Assembly: GCF_014642275.1 (NCBI RefSeq) | Contig: NZ_BMIM01000001.1 | Coordinates: 62,001 to 126,000, forward strand | DNA: 64,000 bases | DNA from: Flavobacterium lutivivi | GTDB taxonomy: Bacteria > Bacteroidota > Bacteroidia > Flavobacteriales > Flavobacteriaceae | Reading direction: 5' to 3' | Shown here: piece after piece, positions 43,697 through 53,699 of the stretch | How positions within the stretch are numbered: the first letter of the stretch is position 1 | Layout: every line of letters starts with the position of its first letter | The notes under the pieces: model-generated | The model's input: the letters and a program-made list of their open reading frames with translations, nothing else | What the model was told of the DNA's origin: nothing | Databases searched by the model: none | Made by a program: the position numbers and the translations under genes

Positions 43697-45156
43697 TGCT
43701 TTTAAAAGACATATTATATAAAGTTGCTATTGAATCTGTTAATGGTTCTACAGATATCAGCATAAACAAAATTGAATTTGATTCTAGAAAAATTCAAGAG
43801 AAAGATGTTTTTGTTGCTATTAGAGGAACATTGTCTAATGGTCATGATTTTATTGAAAAAGCAATCGAACTAGGTGCAGTAGCAATTATATGTGATGAAT
43901 TGCCAAGCAAATTAGAAGCTGGTATCAGTTATGTAAAAGTAACTGATACAAATTCTGCTCTAGCCTTTCTTGCTGCAAATTTTTATCAAAATCCTTCTGC
44001 TAATTTAAAATTGGTTGGAATAACGGGTACAAATGGCAAAACAACAATTGCATCTTTACTGTATCAACTTTTCAAAAAAGCAGGTTACAAAGTAGGACTT
44101 ATTTCTACTGTAAAAATAATGGTTAATGATGTTGAATTTAAAGCAACACACACAACTCCCGATTCTCTTACCATAAATTATTACATAAACGAGATGATTA
44201 ATCTTGGTTGTGAATATTGTTTTATGGAAGTTAGTTCTCATGGAATACATCAAAAAAGAACCGAAGGATTATTTTTTACTGGAGGAGTTTTTACCAATCT
44301 AACACATGACCATCTTGATTACCACAGCTCTTTTGCTGAATATAGAGATGTTAAAAAATCTTTTTTTGATCATCTACCCAAAACCGCTTTTGCATTAACC
44401 AATTTAGATGATAAAAATGGTTCCGTAATGATACAGAATTCAGGTGCTCGCAAATTGACTTATGCATTAAAAAGCTATGCTGATTATAGAGCACAAATTC
44501 TTGAAAATCAACTTTCAGGATTATTGCTAAAAATAAATGATAACGAAGTTTGGGTTCAATTGATAGGAACTTTCAACGCATACAATCTTTTGGCAATCTA
44601 TGGAACAGCTGTTGAGTTAGGATTAGACAAAATGGAAGTGTTGCGCTTGCTTTCTGAATTGGAAAGTGTATCGGGAAGATTTCAGTTTATAATTTCTTCA
44701 CAAAAAATTACTGCAATAGTAGATTATGCTCATACACCAGATGCATTAGAAAATGTTCTAAAAACTATAGATGACATAAGAACGAAAAATGAACAGTTGA
44801 TAACCGTTGTTGGTTGTGGTGGTGATAGAGACAAAACAAAAAGACCAATCATGGCAAAAATTGCTTCAGAAATTAGCAACAAAGCCATTTTCACTTCTGA
44901 TAACCCAAGAACTGAAAATCCTGAAACAATAATTGAAGAAATGGAAAAAGGGGTTGAAGCTCACAACTATAAAAAAACGCTTTCCATTTTAGATAGAAAA
45001 CAAGCAATAAAAACAGCATGCCAACTAGCAAATAGCGGAGATATTATCCTAATTGCAGGAAAAGGGCATGAAACATATCAAGAAATAAATGGTGTTCGTT
45101 ATCATTTTGATGATATGGAGACAGTAAAAGAAATTTTAGAACAGCTAAATAAATAA
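43693..45156 (+). CDS. murE: UDP-N-acetylmuramoyl-tripeptide synthetase, diaminopimelate-adding
   Basis: 487 residues. The ATP-binding P-loop is GITGTNGKTTIASLL. TTPDSL, VSSHG and LTHDHLDYH are Mur-ligase marks. TSDNPRTENP contains DNPR, the motif that selects meso-diaminopimelate over lysine. The enzyme adds the third residue of the peptidoglycan stem peptide in the cytosol. It starts inside ftsI by four bases, and mraY follows after three bases. Confidence 0.95.
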   Translation: MMLLKDILYKVAIESVNGSTDISINKIEFDSRKIQEKDVFVAIRGTLSNGHDFIEKAIELGAVAIICDELPSKLEAGISYVKVTDTNSALAFLAANFYQNPSANLKLVGITGTNGKTTIASLLYQLFKKAGYKVGLISTVKIMVNDVEFKATHTTPDSLTINYYINEMINLGCEYCFMEVSSHGIHQKRTEGLFFTGGVFTNLTHDHLDYHSSFAEYRDVKKSFFDHLPKTAFALTNLDDKNGSVMIQNSGARKLTYALKSYADYRAQILENQLSGLLLKINDNEVWVQLIGTFNAYNLLAIYGTAVELGLDKMEVLRLLSELESVSGRFQFIISSQKITAIVDYAHTPDALENVLKTIDDIRTKNEQLITVVGCGGDRDKTKRPIMAKIASEISNKAIFTSDNPRTENPETIIEEMEKGVEAHNYKKTLSILDRKQAIKTACQLANSGDIILIAGKGHETYQEINGVRYHFDDMETVKEILEQLNK

Positions 45157-45159
45157 ATT

Positions 45160-46386
45160 ATGCTATACTATTTATTTGAATATTTAGACAAAACATTGGA
45201 TGTTCCTGGAACAGGTGTTTTTCAATATATAACATTCCGTTCAGCATTAGCTATCATGTTATCCTTGATGATATCAACCATCTATGGAAAAAAAATAATC
45301 AATTTTCTGAGAAATCAACAAGTTGGAGAAACAGTTCGCGAGCTAGGATTAGAAGGTCAAACCCAAAAAGCTGGAACACCTACAATGGGTGGATTGATTA
45401 TTATCATTGCTACACTTATACCAGTAGTTTTATTAGCGAAACTAAATAACATTTATATCATTCTATTGATTGTGACAACATTGTGGATGGGAACAATAGG
45501 GTTCATAGACGATTATATTAAAATCTTCAAAAAAGATAAGCAAGGACTTAAAGGAATTTTCAAAGTAATTGGTCAAGTTGGTCTAGGGTTGATTGTGGGT
45601 TCAGTATTGTATTTTCATCCAGGTGTAACCGTTAGAGAACGTTCATCAACACCAATCACTTTTAACCAAAGTCAAAACCAAATTTCACAAATTCCTGTTG
45701 ACTATAAATCAACAACAACAACAATTCCTTTTACAAAAAATAATGAGCTAGATTATGCTCAAATCCTAAAACCATTCACAGATGATTATCAAAATTGGGC
45801 TTGGTTAGTGTTTATACCTATTGTAATATTCATTATTACTGCGGTTTCAAATGGAGCAAATCTAACGGATGGAATTGACGGATTAGCCGCTGGAACTTCG
45901 GCAATTTCAGTTTTAGCGTTAGGTATTTTCACGTTCGTATCGGGGAACATCATTTTTTCGAGTTATCTCAATATTATGTACATCCCTAACTCTGGAGAAA
46001 TGACGGTTTTTATAGCTGCTTTTGTTGGCGCATTGATTGGGTTTCTTTGGTACAATTCCTATCCAGCATCTGTTTTCATGGGTGATACAGGAAGTTTGAC
46101 AATAGGAGGAATTATTGCTGTTCTAGCAATTTCGGTACGAAAAGAAATGTTATTGCCTGTATTGTGTGCAATTTTCTTCGCCGAAAGTTTATCTGTAATT
46201 ATCCAAGTTTCCTATTTCAAGTACACGAAGAAACGTTTTGGAGAAGGCAGAAGAGTTTTTCTTATGTCGCCATTGCATCATCATTATCAAAAGAAAGGAT
46301 ATCACGAAAGTAAAATTGTAACCCGTTTTTGGATTGTCACCATTCTACTAGCAATTGTTTCTATTGTAACATTAAAACTCAGATAA
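45160..46386 (+). CDS. mraY: Phospho-N-acetylmuramoyl-pentapeptide transferase
   Basis: 408 residues, about ten membrane helices. Hallmarks: [33 protein letters not shown] (Asp pair), [17 protein letters not shown] (catalytic region), FMGDTGSL and [12 protein letters not shown] (His-rich loop). It transfers phospho-MurNAc-pentapeptide to undecaprenyl phosphate, making lipid I at the inner membrane. A roughly 60-residue insert between TM segments ([22 protein letters not shown]...) is longer than in E. coli MraY and seems typical of the phylum. The stop overlaps the murD start by one base. Confidence 0.96.
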   Translation: MLYYLFEYLDKTLDVPGTGVFQYITFRSALAIMLSLMISTIYGKKIINFLRNQQVGETVRELGLEGQTQKAGTPTMGGLIIIIATLIPVVLLAKLNNIYIILLIVTTLWMGTIGFIDDYIKIFKKDKQGLKGIFKVIGQVGLGLIVGSVLYFHPGVTVRERSSTPITFNQSQNQISQIPVDYKSTTTTIPFTKNNELDYAQILKPFTDDYQNWAWLVFIPIVIFIITAVSNGANLTDGIDGLAAGTSAISVLALGIFTFVSGNIIFSSYLNIMYIPNSGEMTVFIAAFVGALIGFLWYNSYPASVFMGDTGSLTIGGIIAVLAISVRKEMLLPVLCAIFFAESLSVIIQVSYFKYTKKRFGEGRRVFLMSPLHHHYQKKGYHESKIVTRFWIVTILLAIVSIVTLKLR

Positions 46387-47720
46387 TGAAGCGATTAGTT
46401 GTGCTTGGTGGAGGCGAAAGCGGCGTAGGTACAGCCATTCTTGGGAAGAAGAAAGGTTATGAGGTCTTTGTTTCAGATTTTGGCAAAATAAAAGAAAACT
46501 ATAAAGAAGTTCTTGAAATTAATGGTTTGAAGTGGGAAGATGAAAAGCATACAGAAGCTTTGATACTCAATGCTGATGTTGTGATGAAAAGTCCAGGAAT
46601 TCCTGATAAAGCTCCAATTGTAAAAAAACTAGTAGAAAAAGGGATTCCGGTGATTTCCGAAATTGAATTTGCTTGTCAATTTACTGATGCTATCACAATA
46701 GGAATTACAGGAAGTAATGGTAAAACAACAACGACAATGTTGACATATCATTTGCTCAGACAAGGCGGATTGAATGTAGGATTGGCAGGAAATGTTGGAA
46801 AAAGTTTTGCTTGGCAAGTTGCAGATGAAGACTATGATTGCTATGTGCTGGAACTAAGTAGTTTTCAGCTCGATGGAATCATCAATTACAAACCGCATAT
46901 CGCAATAATAACAAATATAAGCCCAGATCATTTAGATAGATACGATTATAAATATGAAAATTATATCAATTCAAAATTCAGAATAACAATGAATCAAACC
47001 GAAGAGGATTATTTGATTTATGATAATGAAGACGAAGCGATACAAAATTGGTTAAAAAACAACAAAACGAAAGCTAGATTAATTCCTTTTTCGGTTGTTG
47101 AAAAACAAGAAAATGGAGCATTTTTAAATACAGATACTATGGAATTTACTATTAACAACGAAGAATTTGAAATGAAAACGGCAGACATTTCATTAGAAGG
47201 CAAACACAACATGAAAAACGCTATGGCAGCAGCTTCTGTTGCTCAATTGATGAAAATCAGAAAGCAAACCATCCGCGAAAGTTTGTCTAATTTTCAAGGT
47301 GTTGAACATCGTTTGGAAAAAGTATTAAAAATTGCCAACGTGCAATATATTAATGATAGTAAAGCAACAAATGTAAATGCTACATTTTTTGCGCTAGATA
47401 GTATGACAACACCTACAATATGGATTGTTGGTGGAGTGGATAAAGGAAACGATTATAGTGAATTAATGCCGTTAGTTCGCGAAAAAGTAAAAGCCATCAT
47501 TTGTTTAGGATTAGATAACAAAAAAATAATTGATGCCTTTGTTGATGTAGTAGATATTATGGTAGAAGTTGATAATATGCGTGATGCTGTAAATACTGCA
47601 AAACACATGGCAGAAAAAGGAGATACCGTTTTACTTTCTCCAGCTTGTGCAAGTTTTGATTTATTTCAAAACTATGAAGACAGAGGAAAACAATTTAAAG
47701 TAGCAGTTCAAAATTTATAA
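46386..47720 (+). CDS. murD: UDP-N-acetylmuramoylalanine--D-glutamate ligase
   Basis: 444 residues from [24 protein letters not shown]; the frame is open upstream into mraY (46329), but this ATG shares a base with the mraY stop and matches the family. P-loop: ITGSNGKTTTTMLTYHLL; also ELSSFQLDGI, NISPDHLDRY and NDSKATNVNAT. Adds D-Glu to UDP-MurNAc-Ala in the cytosol. A 12-bp-stem hairpin follows the gene before ftsW. Confidence 0.95.
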   Translation: MKRLVVLGGGESGVGTAILGKKKGYEVFVSDFGKIKENYKEVLEINGLKWEDEKHTEALILNADVVMKSPGIPDKAPIVKKLVEKGIPVISEIEFACQFTDAITIGITGSNGKTTTTMLTYHLLRQGGLNVGLAGNVGKSFAWQVADEDYDCYVLELSSFQLDGIINYKPHIAIITNISPDHLDRYDYKYENYINSKFRITMNQTEEDYLIYDNEDEAIQNWLKNNKTKARLIPFSVVEKQENGAFLNTDTMEFTINNEEFEMKTADISLEGKHNMKNAMAAASVAQLMKIRKQTIRESLSNFQGVEHRLEKVLKIANVQYINDSKATNVNATFFALDSMTTPTIWIVGGVDKGNDYSELMPLVREKVKAIICLGLDNKKIIDAFVDVVDIMVEVDNMRDAVNTAKHMAEKGDTVLLSPACASFDLFQNYEDRGKQFKVAVQNL

Positions 47721-47730
47721 AATTGGGTCA

Positions 47731-47768
47731 AATTTCGGTTTGGGGAATTCCTTACTCAAACCGAAATT
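47731..47768 (+). other. Intercistronic hairpin between murD and ftsW
   Basis: Perfect 12-bp inverted repeat AATTTCGGTTTG (47731-47742) and CAAACCGAAATT (47757-47768), 14-base loop, no T-run after it. It sits in the 57-base gap of an otherwise tightly packed operon. It may process or stabilise the RNA, or attenuate it. Confidence 0.6.
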
Positions 47769-47777
47769 AATTAAAGT

Positions 47778-49079
47778 ATGAAAGAATTAATAAATAGTTT
47801 AAACGGAGATAAGGTCATTTGGGCATTTGTTGCTCTATTGGCGCTATTTTCTTTTATGCCTGTTTTTAGCGCAAGTAGCAATCTAGCCTACATGCGTCAT
47901 GGAACTGGCAACACGTTTACCTATTTACTAAAACACGGAATTCAAATTTTTGTAGGTTTTTATATTATTTATAAAGTTCACAAAGTTCCTTATCACTACT
48001 TTAGAGCAATATCCAAAATTGCACTGCCAATAGTTTGGGTATTATTAGTCTATACCTTACTCAAAGGAACTGTAATAGATGGCGCAAATGCAAGCCGCTG
48101 GATACAAATACCATACATTGGCATTACATTTCAAACATCTACTTTGGCAGCTATTGTGCTTTATGTTTATGTAGCACATTATCTTTCCAAAAAAAGAGAA
48201 ACTCCAGTAACATTCAAAAACTCACTTGTTGAACTTTGGTTGCCAGTATTTATAACCATTATGTTGATTTTGCCTGCCAATTTTTCTACCGCGGCATTAA
48301 TTTTTTCAATGGTTGTAATGTTAGCCTTTGTTGGAAAATATCCGCTAAAATATATTGGAATAATTGTTGGCGCAGGTATTCTTAGTTTAATGTTCTTTAT
48401 ATTGGTAGCTAAGGCATTTCCAAATGCTTTTCCAAACCGTGTTGATACTTGGATGAAACGTATCGACAATTTTGCATCAAATAAACCCGATGAAGATGAA
48501 TACCAAATAGAAAAGGCCAAAATAGCTATAGCTTCTGGAAAAATTTATGGACTTGGACCAGGCAAAAGCATTCAAAAGAATTTTTTACCACAATCTTCTT
48601 CCGATTTTATTTATGCAATAATCGTTGAAGAATACGGAATTTTTGGTGGTCTTGTAGTCATGGGATTATATCTACTGCTTCTTTTTAGGTTTGTTGTAGC
48701 TGCGCATAAAGCAAATTCTATTTTCGGAAAATTAGTCGTCGTTGGATTGGGTTTCCCAATTATTTTTCAAGCAATGACAAATATGGCAGTTGCAGTTGAG
48801 CTTTTTCCAGTAACAGGACAAACACTTCCTTTGATTAGTTCTGGTGGTAGTTCCATTTGGATGACTTGTATCGCTATTGGAATAATCCTTAGTGTTACCA
48901 AAAAAGAAGAAGAAATTGCTCAGGAATTAGCAGATAAACAAAAAAGAGAAGAAGCATTACAAAGACTGATTGATAAACAACTTCAAGAGGAAGAAGAAGC
49001 TGCACAAGTGGAAAATGAAAACTTTTCTGTAGAAGATAAAACAAACCCATTGGAACCTATTTTGAAGAAAAATCAATGA
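47778..49079 (+). CDS. ftsW: Septal peptidoglycan polymerase FtsW
   Basis: 433 residues of the SEDS family with about ten membrane helices. Recognisable stretches: [63 protein letters not shown], and [28 protein letters not shown], including the conserved periplasmic Glu-Glu region and the SSGGSS loop. It polymerises glycan strands with FtsI as partner. A charged, probably coiled cytoplasmic tail of about 55 residues ([31 protein letters not shown]) follows the last helix. Overlaps murG by four bases. Confidence 0.94.
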   Translation: MKELINSLNGDKVIWAFVALLALFSFMPVFSASSNLAYMRHGTGNTFTYLLKHGIQIFVGFYIIYKVHKVPYHYFRAISKIALPIVWVLLVYTLLKGTVIDGANASRWIQIPYIGITFQTSTLAAIVLYVYVAHYLSKKRETPVTFKNSLVELWLPVFITIMLILPANFSTAALIFSMVVMLAFVGKYPLKYIGIIVGAGILSLMFFILVAKAFPNAFPNRVDTWMKRIDNFASNKPDEDEYQIEKAKIAIASGKIYGLGPGKSIQKNFLPQSSSDFIYAIIVEEYGIFGGLVVMGLYLLLLFRFVVAAHKANSIFGKLVVVGLGFPIIFQAMTNMAVAVELFPVTGQTLPLISSGGSSIWMTCIAIGIILSVTKKEEEIAQELADKQKREEALQRLIDKQLQEEEEAAQVENENFSVEDKTNPLEPILKKNQ

Positions 49080-50161
49080 AAAAGTTAAAATTCATATTAT
49101 CTGGTGGTGGAACTGGTGGACACATTTATCCAGCAATTGCAATTGCAAACGAATTAAAATCTCGTTTTCCTGATGCAGAATTTCTTTTTGTAGGCGCAAA
49201 AGATAAAATGGAAATGCAAAAAGTTCCTCAAGCAGGTTACAGTATCGAAGGTTTGTGGATTGCAGGTTTACAAAGAAAATTAACCTTGCAAAACATGATG
49301 TTTCCACTGAAATTAATCAGTAGTTTGCTCAAAGCTCGAAAAATTATTAAAAACTTCAAGCCAGATGTAGTAATTGGAACTGGTGGTTTTGCCTCTGGAC
49401 CATTGTTGCAAGTAGCAAATAGTAAAAACATACCAACAGTAGTTCAAGAACAAAATTCATATCCCGGAATTACTAATAAACTGTTAAGCAAAAAAGCAAA
49501 CAAAATTTGTGTAGCATATGATAATCTAGAACGATTTTTTCCAAAAGATAAAATAGTTTTTACAGGTAATCCTGTTCGCCAAGATTTGTTAGAAATTGAT
49601 AGTAAAAAAAACGAAGCGATAGCTTATTTCAATCTTGATAGCAACAAAAAAACGTTACTTATTCTTGGTGGAAGTCTTGGTTCAAGAAGAATAAATCAAT
49701 TAATAGAAAAAGAACTAGAATTCATTCAGTCAAAAAATATTCAAGTGTTTTGGCAATGTGGTAAATTCTATTTCGAAGAATATAAAAAGTACAATAGTAA
49801 AAATGTACAAGTTGTAGCGTTTATCGATAGAATGGATTTGATTTATGCAGCGGCCGATTTTGTTATTTCTCGTGCTGGAGCATCATCGGTCTCTGAGTTA
49901 TGTTTGGTAGGAAAACCAACAATTTTTATTCCATCACCAAATGTAGCCGAAGATCATCAAACAAAAAATGCAAAGGCAATCGTCGATAAAAATGGAGCCA
50001 TTTTATTAAAGGAAAACGAACTTGATGAAAAATTTCAAACTGTTTTTTCCGAATTGGTTTCAAATGAAAATTTACAAAACGAATTAAGCAAAAACATTAA
50101 AAATTTGGCTAAGCCAAATGCAACAAAAGATATAGTTGAAGAGATTTTAAAATTAGTTTAA
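49076..50161 (+). CDS. murG: UDP-GlcNAc--lipid I N-acetylglucosaminyltransferase
   Basis: 361 residues, GT-B fold family GT28. N-terminal [21 protein letters not shown] (G-loops), [31 protein letters not shown], then [11 protein letters not shown] and the C-terminal nucleotide site [37 protein letters not shown]. It converts lipid I to lipid II on the inner face of the membrane. Overlaps ftsW by four bases (ATGA). Confidence 0.96.
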   Translation: MKKLKFILSGGGTGGHIYPAIAIANELKSRFPDAEFLFVGAKDKMEMQKVPQAGYSIEGLWIAGLQRKLTLQNMMFPLKLISSLLKARKIIKNFKPDVVIGTGGFASGPLLQVANSKNIPTVVQEQNSYPGITNKLLSKKANKICVAYDNLERFFPKDKIVFTGNPVRQDLLEIDSKKNEAIAYFNLDSNKKTLLILGGSLGSRRINQLIEKELEFIQSKNIQVFWQCGKFYFEEYKKYNSKNVQVVAFIDRMDLIYAAADFVISRAGASSVSELCLVGKPTIFIPSPNVAEDHQTKNAKAIVDKNGAILLKENELDEKFQTVFSELVSNENLQNELSKNIKNLAKPNATKDIVEEILKLV

Positions 50162-50199
50162 AGTTTAAGGTTCCAGGTTGGCAACTTGAGACATGAAAC

Positions 50200-51552
50200 A
50201 TGAAACAAAAAATAATGAATTTAAACCAAATACATAACGTCTATTTTATAGGAATTGGAGGCATCGGAATGAGTGCTTTGGCACGTTATTTCAAAAACAT
50301 TGGCAAGAATGTTTCTGGTTATGATAAAACGCAAACCATGCTTACTGATGAACTTATTGAAGACGGTTTACAAATTCATTTTGAAGACAATATTAATTTA
50401 ATTCCAAAAAGCTATACAAAAGAAAACACACTTGTAGTTTACACACCTGCAATTAAAAAGCTTGCCGAGTGGGATTATCTAAAAGAAAATGGATTTACCA
50501 TTAAGAAACGCGCAGAAGTTCTTGGTATTATTACAAAAGACACCTTTTGTTTTGCAGTAGCTGGAACCCACGGAAAAACAACTACATCAAGTATTCTTGG
50601 GCATATTTTGTATGAAAGTGGTGCAGATGTAACCGCTTTTCTTGGCGGAATTGTCGAAAATTATCATTCTAATTTAATTGGAAAAGGAAAAACTATTTCG
50701 GTTGTTGAAGCAGATGAGTTTGACCGCTCATTCCTTCATCTTCATCCAGATATTGCTTGTATAACATCAATGGATGCAGACCATTTGGATATTTATGGAG
50801 ATGCTACTGCAATTGAAAATTCATTCAGAGAATTTGCTGATAAAGTGGTAGATAAAAGTAAATTGTTTGTAGCCAAAGGTCTTCCGCTAGACGGAATGAC
50901 TGTGTCCGTTAATAATCAAGCAGATTTCATCGCGCAAAATATTAGAATTGAAAATAACAGCTATGTTTTTGATGTAAAAACACCATCAGAAACAATAAAA
51001 GATATTTCGTTTGGTTTACCAGGACATCATAATTTAATGAATGCCGTAATGGCTTTAGCAATGGCAGTAACTTATGGAACCCCAACCAGTGACATTGCTA
51101 AAGCCTTGGCTTCATTCAAAGGAGTTCAGCGTAGATTTTCTTATCAAATAAAAGATAAAAACAGAGTTTATATTGATGATTATGCACATCATCCTACCGA
51201 GATTAATGCGGTGCATCAAGCAGTGAGAGAATTATATCCAAACAAAAAAATCCTTGCTGTTTTTCAACCACATCTATTTAGTAGAACAAAGGATTTTGCT
51301 GATGGTTTTGCTGAAAGTTTATCAAAATTTGATGAAGTTTTATTGTTAGAAATTTATCCAGCACGCGAGTTGCCTATCGAAGGGGTTAATTCAACATGGC
51401 TTTTGGATAAAATAGAAAACAAAAATAAACGTTTGGTTGCTAAACAGGATTTAATTGCCGAATTAGTAAATAGTGATGCACAAGTTTTTGTAACTATTGG
51501 TGCAGGTGATATTGGCGAAATGGTACCAGAAATTAAAAGCGCTTTGTCATGA
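50200..51552 (+). CDS. murC: UDP-N-acetylmuramate--L-alanine ligase
   Basis: 450 residues (445 if the second ATG at 50215, MNLNQIHNVYFIG, is the start; that one matches relatives better). GIGGIGMSALARYF is the N-terminal nucleotide fold, VAGTHGKTTTSSILG the P-loop, and EADEFDRSFLHLHPDIACITSMDADHLDIYG and DDYAHHPTEI are the Mur-ligase marks. It adds L-Ala to UDP-MurNAc. A 38-base repeat-like gap (AAGTTTAAGG...) separates it from murG. Its stop overlaps ftsQ (ATGA). Confidence 0.95.
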   Translation: MKQKIMNLNQIHNVYFIGIGGIGMSALARYFKNIGKNVSGYDKTQTMLTDELIEDGLQIHFEDNINLIPKSYTKENTLVVYTPAIKKLAEWDYLKENGFTIKKRAEVLGIITKDTFCFAVAGTHGKTTTSSILGHILYESGADVTAFLGGIVENYHSNLIGKGKTISVVEADEFDRSFLHLHPDIACITSMDADHLDIYGDATAIENSFREFADKVVDKSKLFVAKGLPLDGMTVSVNNQADFIAQNIRIENNSYVFDVKTPSETIKDISFGLPGHHNLMNAVMALAMAVTYGTPTSDIAKALASFKGVQRRFSYQIKDKNRVYIDDYAHHPTEINAVHQAVRELYPNKKILAVFQPHLFSRTKDFADGFAESLSKFDEVLLLEIYPARELPIEGVNSTWLLDKIENKNKRLVAKQDLIAELVNSDAQVFVTIGAGDIGEMVPEIKSALS

Positions 51553-52271
51553 AATATTTCACTATTCAAAATATTCGACTTGTCCTAATGTTTCTAATTT
51601 TAATTGGACTTTTTTCGTTCACTTCTATCAGAAATTCTCAGCGAAAAATAAAAAAAATTGAAGTAGAAATTATCGATAACAACATGCCATTTTTGAAGCC
51701 AGAAATGGTTAATAAATTGTTAATAGAAAAAAATCAGGACACTAAAACCATTCATAAAGATGATTTAGATTTGAATAAATTGGAAAAATCTGTCAGCAAG
51801 CAACAATTTGTTGAAAAAGCAGATGTTTTTGTAACAGTTGATGGTGTTCTAAAAGCGGTAGTAAAACAAAAATCACCTGTAGGTAGAGTAGTTGCTGAGG
51901 ACAGCTCTTTCTATATTGATAGTGAGGGAAATAGAATGCCTGTTTCCGAAAATTTTGCAGCAAGAGTACCGCTAATTTCGGGGGGAATTTTTAATGTAGA
52001 TAAAGAAAAATTTGCAGAAGTTTTGCAAAAAATAAATGATGATGATTTTTTGAAAAAAAACATTATCAGTGTTCAAATTTTGCCCAACGGAAGCCTTGTG
52101 ATGGAGAACAGAAACTACGATTACAAGATAGATTTTGGACGAACAATAAATATTGATAAAAAATTTAAGAACTATAAAGCATTTTTTCAAAAGGCTGTAA
52201 ACGATAGTTTATTGAAAAATTATAAAAGAATAAATTTAAAGTTTACTCAACAAGTGGTTTGTATAAAATAA
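51549..52271 (+). CDS. ftsQ: Cell division protein FtsQ/DivIB
   Basis: 240 residues with one N-terminal membrane helix (IRLVLMFLILIGLFSFTSI), then a POTRA-like region (IKKIEVEIIDNNMPFLKPEMVNKLLIEKN) and an FtsQ domain with SPVGRVVAEDSSFYIDSEGNRMPVSENFAARVPLISG. FtsQ is a periplasmic bridge in the divisome between FtsK-side and FtsWI-side proteins. Its place between murC and ftsA is conserved. Confidence 0.9.
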   Translation: MKYFTIQNIRLVLMFLILIGLFSFTSIRNSQRKIKKIEVEIIDNNMPFLKPEMVNKLLIEKNQDTKTIHKDDLDLNKLEKSVSKQQFVEKADVFVTVDGVLKAVVKQKSPVGRVVAEDSSFYIDSEGNRMPVSENFAARVPLISGGIFNVDKEKFAEVLQKINDDDFLKKNIISVQILPNGSLVMENRNYDYKIDFGRTINIDKKFKNYKAFFQKAVNDSLLKNYKRINLKFTQQVVCIK

Positions 52272-52278
52272 CAGAGTT

Positions 52279-53670
52279 ATGGAAAAAGAGAATATAGCAG
52301 TAGGATTAGACATTGGGACAACTAAGATAGTTGCTATGATTGGCAAAAAAAATGAGTATGGAAAACTCGAAATCTTAGGCGTTGGAAAAGCAAAAAGCCT
52401 TGGGGTTGCTCGTGGAGTTGTAAACAACATCACGCAAACCATTCAATCTATTCAACAAGCGGTTCTCGAAGCCGAGAATGACTCTGGTTATAAAATAAAT
52501 GATGTAGTTGTTGGTATTGCTGGTCAACACATTAGAAGTATTCAGCATACAGATTATGTTATCAGAAATAACCCTGAAGAAGTAATCAGCGAAAAAGATA
52601 TTCAATTACTGATTGATCAAGTTAATAAACTTGCCATGTTGCCAGGAGAAGAAATTATTCATGTGCTTCCGCAAGAATTCAAAATAGATGGTCAACCAGA
52701 AATAAAAGAACCAATTGGAATGTCTGGAGCAAGATTAGAAGCAAGCTTTCATGTTGTTGTAGGTCAAGCTTCATCAATAAGAAATGTGGGAAGATGTATT
52801 CAAAGTTCTGGGATAGAGTTGTCTGGACTTACTCTAGAACCGCTTGCTTCTGCCGATGCCGTTTTGAGCCAAGAAGAAAAAGAAGCAGGAGTAGCGTTGA
52901 TTGATATAGGTGGTGGAACTACTGATTTAGCTATTTTCAAAGATGGAATTATTCGTCACACAGCCGTTGTTCCATTTGGAGGAAATGTAATTACAGAGGA
53001 CATTAAGGAAGGTTGTTCAATCATCGAAAAACAAGCTGAATTACTGAAAGTAAAATTTGGTTCTGCTTGGCCAGGTGAAAACAAAGACAACGAAATAGTT
53101 TCAATTCCAGGACTTAGAGGTAGAGATCCAAAAGAGATTTCATTGAAAAATTTGTCAAAAATAATTCACGCAAGAGTTGTAGAAATTATTGAGCAAGTGT
53201 TTACAGAAATAAAAGCCTATGGACACGAAGACCCAAGAAAAAAACTAATTGCTGGTATTGTTTTGACAGGTGGTGGTTCACAGCTAAAACACATCAAACA
53301 AATTGTTGAATATATCACTGGAATGGATACCAGAATTGGATATCCAAATGAACACTTAGCAGGTAATTCAAGCGAAGAAATATCAAATCCATTATATGCT
53401 ACAGCTGTTGGATTGTTGATGAATAGCGTTGAAAAAAATAGCAATAGTGCTTATAAAATAGAATTAAAAGAAGTTACACCAGAGCAGCCAAAAGTTGTTT
53501 TTCAACCAAAAGTAGAAACAATTCAAGAAACACCTGTTTTAGAAGTTGTTAATGATGAAGTTCAACCAGCAAGAGTTGAACACAAAATAACTACAGAAGA
53601 AAAAATCAAAAAGTCATTTTTTGATAAGTATGTAGAAAAAATAAAAGAATTTTTAGATAACGCAGAATAA
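52279..53670 (+). CDS. ftsA: Cell division protein FtsA
   Basis: 463 residues, actin-like ATPase. VGLDIGTTKIVAMIG is phosphate motif 1; GVALIDIGGGTTDLAIFKDG is phosphate 2; GIVLTGGGSQLKHIKQIVEY is the adenosine motif. The C-terminus, about residues 405-463, carries a linker and an amphipathic helix (SFFDKYVEKIKEFLDNA) that should tether FtsZ filaments to the membrane. Typical of the family in this phylum, followed 29 bases later by ftsZ. Confidence 0.95.
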   Translation: MEKENIAVGLDIGTTKIVAMIGKKNEYGKLEILGVGKAKSLGVARGVVNNITQTIQSIQQAVLEAENDSGYKINDVVVGIAGQHIRSIQHTDYVIRNNPEEVISEKDIQLLIDQVNKLAMLPGEEIIHVLPQEFKIDGQPEIKEPIGMSGARLEASFHVVVGQASSIRNVGRCIQSSGIELSGLTLEPLASADAVLSQEEKEAGVALIDIGGGTTDLAIFKDGIIRHTAVVPFGGNVITEDIKEGCSIIEKQAELLKVKFGSAWPGENKDNEIVSIPGLRGRDPKEISLKNLSKIIHARVVEIIEQVFTEIKAYGHEDPRKKLIAGIVLTGGGSQLKHIKQIVEYITGMDTRIGYPNEHLAGNSSEEISNPLYATAVGLLMNSVEKNSNSAYKIELKEVTPEQPKVVFQPKVETIQETPVLEVVNDEVQPARVEHKITTEEKIKKSFFDKYVEKIKEFLDNAE

Positions 53671-53699
53671 GCATAATAGTCAAACAAAACCAAAATAGT

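Noticed and set aside
50162-50199. The short murG-murC gap as a regulatory element
   Set aside because: It is an AT-rich low-complexity stretch of a kind common between Flavobacterium genes; no hairpin or promoter box stands out.
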